64,000 bases of DNA. It comes from Erodium maritimum (Eukaryota; Streptophyta; Magnoliopsida; Geraniales; Geraniaceae). Position 1 is the first letter of the stretch. Each line of letters opens with the position of its first letter. Below are positions 59,848-64,000 of this stretch, in pieces. The notes under the pieces were generated by a model that did no database searches, was not told the origin of the DNA, and was given only the letters and a program-made list of their open reading frames with translations. Where the stretch lies: NCBI GenBank assembly GCA_963921825.1, contig OY997588.1:10864001-10928000 (forward strand), read 5' to 3'. The translations under genes and the position numbers were made by a program.

Positions 59848-61055
59848 CCTTTTTTTTTTATTTATAGGCGATGATATTATTATTACAGGAATCCACCGAT
59901 TCCTGAAAAAGAAAGACACCTCGCAAGGTTGCATCAAAATACCCCGAAAGATTACATCAAATAAATCTCGAAAGGTTACCCGAAAAGAAAACTGCACCAA
60001 GAAACATACGACATAGATTAAAACCAACCAAACAACCTACTCCGTCGCAGCAACAAACACGATCTTGGAGCCACATTCCATTGCTTAGTGCTCGATTGAA
60101 CTGTGCTCTTGAAAACAACACTAAACCTGTAGTCACATGTGCCCTCAGGTAACATAGCATACTTTCAACCAAACTGAACTTCTCAACAAGTCTGCCACCA
60201 AAATCCAATTCTCGCAAGCACACCAAAACGACCCTGGCATCACAAAAAATACTGACCACTACGAGAAAATAAAACCCCAAACTTAAAAGGAGGCATATCT
60301 TCCCTTTTCGTTTCCTGTAACAACACCATATCCGGGTTTTGCTTAGCCAGCGCCACCCTAATGCTCCGTCTCTTTTGGACGGCCTTCAACCCCCTCACGT
60401 TCTAGGAGATGAATTTCACCATAATTTTACACTAAAAAGGTAAGGAAGTAGGTAGAGAGCTTCCCTCTTCTACCTCTTCATCAGTGCAAAATTCCTCAGA
60501 GTCCTCCTGAAACACAGGATCAACTGAATCCTCAAGCTCAAAGTCTAAAGCCTCTATCTGTTCTGCAGCATCAGGATTAGCTGCCATGGCTTTCTGACTA
60601 GCTTTGAGGAGTTTCCATCTTTTGTCACGATCAGCATTCTCCTTACTCAAGGAGCATTTCCTTGCAACATATGAACGATACACATAATTAGGTTTACCTG
60701 AGTTAAGCAGGGTTCGACTGACAGAACACCCAGCTCGATTTGCCTGAGTCCCACGCAAAAGGCTCGATGGGCTCGAACTACTCTGACTCCGGGAGTCTGC
60801 GACCTTGCTGCCCGAGGGAGATGACAAACATAACTTTCCTTTATGTTTCAACAGATCGGCCGGCGGAGGGAACTGGACTCTGTCATTCAGACCAAGAGTT
60901 ACCATGGACTCCAAAGAATGACCTTTTAACTCGGGAGCAGACCCAAAAACTGGGATATCTAAGGTTCTGCAAGCTTCAATGGGGTACTGTTTAGGTCTGC
61001 TCTTTCTGTCCACACAAAACCTCCCTTGAATTGAAGGTATCTTTACCAATGACTA
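59848..61055 (-). mobile_element. Internally deleted LINE: ORF1 C-terminus, start of ORF2 endonuclease, 3' tail
   Basis: Minus strand. A 205-codon frame (60432-61049) is a hydrophilic, Ser-rich ORF1 tail ending in an acidic stretch (SEEFCTDEEVEE). Nine bases after its stop, an ATG (60422) opens ORF2: MVKFIS, a TAG where Trp is expected, then NVRGLKAVQKRR and NPDMVLLQETKRED, the first blocks of the apurinic-type endonuclease. The frame is lost near 60280. Sequence then passes to a 3' untranslated region ending in an A-run (59848-59857 on the plus strand as T). The rest of endonuclease, RT and RNase H is missing. Confidence 0.75.
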
Positions 61056-61059
61056 TCTA

Positions 61060-62446
61060 ATCATCCATGTTTTACAAATGACAGATTCGACCTCGTTGAG
61101 GAGAATCGGGTCTTAACAAAGACAAGCACATAAACAAAAAGTACACGATGCATAATGTTAAACATGTCCAATGTGGAACCTAGACTCAAATGTGGTCACT
61201 GACACGGGTTCTTAAGAAAGCTGATGTGCTCTTGATTAAACAAGGTGTCAAAGGTATTGTTTGACCAAAACCAAGCGATGTTTGTGAGAGAACGTTTCAT
61301 GATGCATAACTTAATGGATTATTGACTTGTATAAGAGGAAGCAATGCTCCCCTGATGAACTTGAACTCAAAAAGGCTATTACTTTGTTGAACGAAATTTT
61401 GCCAAAAAAAGATATCTGATTTGGTTTGGTTTTTCTCCATCGTCCGTCTCCTATGATATGAAATGTGTGAGTGTGACCACTACTAGTTTCTTCTTCCGAC
61501 TCAACGGTGGAACTGTTGGTTATATTGAAGGAGGCAGGGCATTCGAAAGAGTAACCCAAACTTATCTCGGCTTTTTTATTTGTCATTTGATCCGATTAAT
61601 ATCATTATCTTTTATAAAAATGTTGATTAACCAAAAGAAGAAAAGAAGAAGAGAAACTGAACTTCCAAGACTAAGCACACACATGAATAGCTTCTTATTC
61701 TTATTATTTCATTGGGATGGAAAAATCATGGGATCAAGTGATGGACTTTAAGCCACTAAGGATCATGTTCTTATGCCAACTCATGTCTCAATGAGAAAGT
61801 CAACACACTTATCTTTGCCCATCATCTACAGCTCCTTCCTACACATTGTAGTTGTTTGCAAATCCTCATGACACAAAGTACAAGTAAGGACCTACATAAT
61901 CAATACACCATTCAATTTCTGCAAATTAACCCCAAGTTTTAGTGGGTACCATTTCCCATACCATTGGAGTCCAAATCCATCTATTTTTCCCAGACAAGAT
62001 ATAAGTATTGCCAAAGTAGAATGTACTATACACCACCTAGAGGCACATGAACATGCTGAAGTTGCATTCATTATGATTCCACATCCTCACTTACATACAG
62101 TACAACAGCTACATTACAAGAGATCTAAATCTCATTTTTAGATGAGATGGGCCTGTCTTGTTTGTAATGAACTTAGAAACTAATGAACAACGATTAAATA
62201 ACAACGCTAGCGATGAAGAGCATCAGTACATTGATCGGAACAAGTGTCATTTAAGAATACAAAAGACAATCGCCATGACAAAAGCCAGCTACTCTCCCCC
62301 AGATGGCGCCGGCATTTTTATAATTCTTGAGAGAGTCCCACCTCACATGGCGGAACATCCTAACACAACAAACACCTTCTCTGTACACTTGTTTTCTTAA
62401 CAGTTTTGTGTTTCCAAACCCACATGCCTCCTTCAAACTTTTTGGG
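61060..62446. other. Intergenic DNA and 3' region of the HMGR gene
   Basis: No second gene recognised. The part nearest 62446 should hold the 3' untranslated region of the minus-strand HMGR gene. A sequence dense in A-rich purine runs lies near 61630-61660. Confidence 0.4.
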
Positions 62447-64000
62447 TTAAGTAGCGATTTTGGTGATATCCTTGCTGGATCTGTTGTACTTCATGTGACT
62501 CTTCACAAGCTGACCAGCAGCTAGAGCAGACATTAGTGAGAGCTCACCAGCAAGAACTGAGCCTGCCACAATGGTGGCCAGGAGCCTTGAGTTTGCACCA
62601 GGTGAATCTTTGGCCGCACCCCGGACACCTAGCAGGTTCAGGCAAGCTGACTGTGAAGCGAGTTGGGTCCCTCCCCCCACTGTACCGACCTGAATCGATC
62701 ATATAATATAAAGTTCATCATACATTTGTAAATGATTCTCTAAAGCATACCCAATTATTATACAATCTGAAGATTAGAGGTTGTACCTCAATGGAAGGCA
62801 TGGTGACAGAGATGTGTAGATCTTTGCCACCATTGACTGCTTCCATCATGGTGATGCAGTGGGAGCTCTCCACATTCTGAGCTGGGTCCTGTCCTGTGGC
62901 TATATAGACTGCACTGACTATATTGCTAGCGTGGGCATTGAACCCACCAAGAGCACCGGCCATAGCTGACCCGGTGAGGTTCTTGAGCATGTTAAGCTCC
63001 ACAAGCGCAGCTACGTCAGTCTTCAACACCTTCCTCACCACCGCTTCTTTGATGATTGCCTCGCAAACAACTGACTTCCCTCGCCCTTCTATCCAGTTCA
63101 CCGCTGCAGGCTTCTTGTCCGAACAGAAATTTCCTACACGAATCAAAATCACACGTAACGAAAATGACATACAAAATCACGGTGGAGCTGCAATTCGTAA
63201 ATGGATAGGAGGATTGGATTACCAGAGATGCCAATAACATCCATGTCAGGAAAGTCATTTTGAAGATAATCAAGGACGTTTTGGACTCCTTTGGAGACCA
63301 TGTTCATCCCCATAGCATCCCCTGTGCTGCATCTGAACCTCATGTACAGATTCTTCCCTGCTATTGCACACTGAATACCCTGTAGCCTAGCAAATCTGCT
63401 AGACCTGCAACCCAATTTAACCATTTTTTTTATTTGTATGATGATGAACATGTGAAATTCAGATTGTTTTGAAATTAAGCCCACAAAAATGGACATAGAA
63501 ACTATATCATTACTGTAATGAAAACAGAAGCGTGTGGTCAAACACAGAGCTTGGGAGAAGGAAAACTCCAAATTTCCTCCCCAAACATCCACAGTTCCAA
63601 TAATTCAGAATGTCGCGTGAAAATTAAATTAGCAGAAAATAGCCCAAATTGGTCTAATGATAATCACAGTACGGTAATTAACAAGAGTGATTATAGCAGT
63701 TACCTATTGAAGACGACAGAAATGGTGTCGTAGTTGTTAGGATCTTCCAAGAAGAATTTCAACTCGGCGGCTCTCTTGGCGGAGCCGAACCTCACCACAG
63801 GGGCTCTGGTCATGCCGTCCTTGAGAACCACGCTGCTGGCTCCGCCGGAGACGAGTATGGCCTTGCATCCCCTGTTCGTGCTGGCCACCAGACACCCCTC
63901 CGTCGTTGCCATTGGCACCGCGTACTCCTTCCCGTCGAGCAGCAGCGGCCCGGCGATCCCCACCGGGATCTGCACATATCCGACTGGCATCTCGCAGCAC
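62447..64000 (-). CDS. HMGR: 3-hydroxy-3-methylglutaryl-CoA reductase, N-terminus outside the window
   Basis: Rate-limiting enzyme of the cytosolic mevalonate pathway, anchored in the ER. Four minus-strand exons are visible: 63704-64000 (partial), 63223-63404, 62787-63133 and 62447-62689, joined in phase. Catalytic-domain motifs in order: [33 protein letters not shown] (catalytic Glu), [30 protein letters not shown] (NADPH site), [15 protein letters not shown] (catalytic Lys), [22 protein letters not shown] and [12 protein letters not shown] (late catalytic block), with the HMKYNRSS end carrying the catalytic His. The C-terminus DITKIAT is short and ordinary. The N-terminal membrane helices and linker are to the right of the window. 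Three introns match the usual plant HMGR structure. Confidence 0.96.

Noticed and set aside
1..64000. A previously undescribed multi-gene system or biosynthetic cluster
   Set aside because: The genes belong to unrelated conserved families with normal plant structure and no shared pathway; nothing in their order suggests joint function.

Overview
The window is nuclear DNA from a flowering plant, very probably a eudicot. The genes are split by short AT-rich GT-AG introns, the families are plant-specific (GUX, PILS, ANP-type MAPKKK, ARID-HSP20, plant PP7, plant NTR, HMGR), and the spaces between genes are full of L1-type LINE debris and small DNA transposons. Nothing bacterial, organellar or viral was seen, and there is no CRISPR array, rRNA or clear tRNA. 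No LTR retrotransposon with gag/pol was recognised.

Layout of the genes. 1-3362 (+): 3' part of a GT8 xylan glucuronosyltransferase (GUX). 5881-11036 (+): complete 17-exon ANP/NPK1-type MAP kinase kinase kinase. 15409-17444 (+) and 17587-19611 (-): two PIN-LIKES (PILS) auxin carriers, tail to tail with only 142 bp between stop codons. 33394-40321 (+): ARID plus alpha-crystallin (HSP20-like) chromatin protein of the ARID5/6 type. 40731-44464 (-): protein phosphatase PP7. 50130-50561 (+): small basic single-exon plant protein of unknown function. 55081-58247 (+): NADPH-thioredoxin reductase with a probable mitochondrial presequence and an internal cytosolic start. 62447-64000 (-): 3' part of HMG-CoA reductase. 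Exon junctions were placed by eye from splice consensus, reading phase and remembered family sequence; all phases close.

Layout of the mobile DNA. Several elements can be bounded to the base from target-site duplications (TSDs): a PIF/Harbinger element (11567-12971, TAA) inserted into a LINE-like copy; a PIF/Harbinger element (35913-38180, TTA) in an ARID intron, itself carrying a hAT-type element (35932-36563, 8-bp TSD); two adjacent long-TIR Mutator-type fold-back elements (44770-45824 and 45848-46317) upstream of PP7; a minus-strand LINE (26301-30532) with a perfect 16-bp TSD that contains a second, opposite retroelement; a 2.1-kb LINE (23275-25415) with a 10-bp TSD; and a 1.3-kb retroposon (46634-47941). 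Several of the LINE-type elements carry ORF1 or untranslated sequence and a poly-A tail but little or no endonuclease/reverse transcriptase.

The genes do not form a pathway or cluster; they look like an ordinary stretch of plant genes with accessory DNA between them. I found no convincing new multi-gene system. The most useful leads are the convergent PILS pair with its differing intron structure, two GC-AG introns, the ORF1-only LINE family, the nested transposons, an element apparently inserted in a TA microsatellite, and three very long G/C homopolymers.
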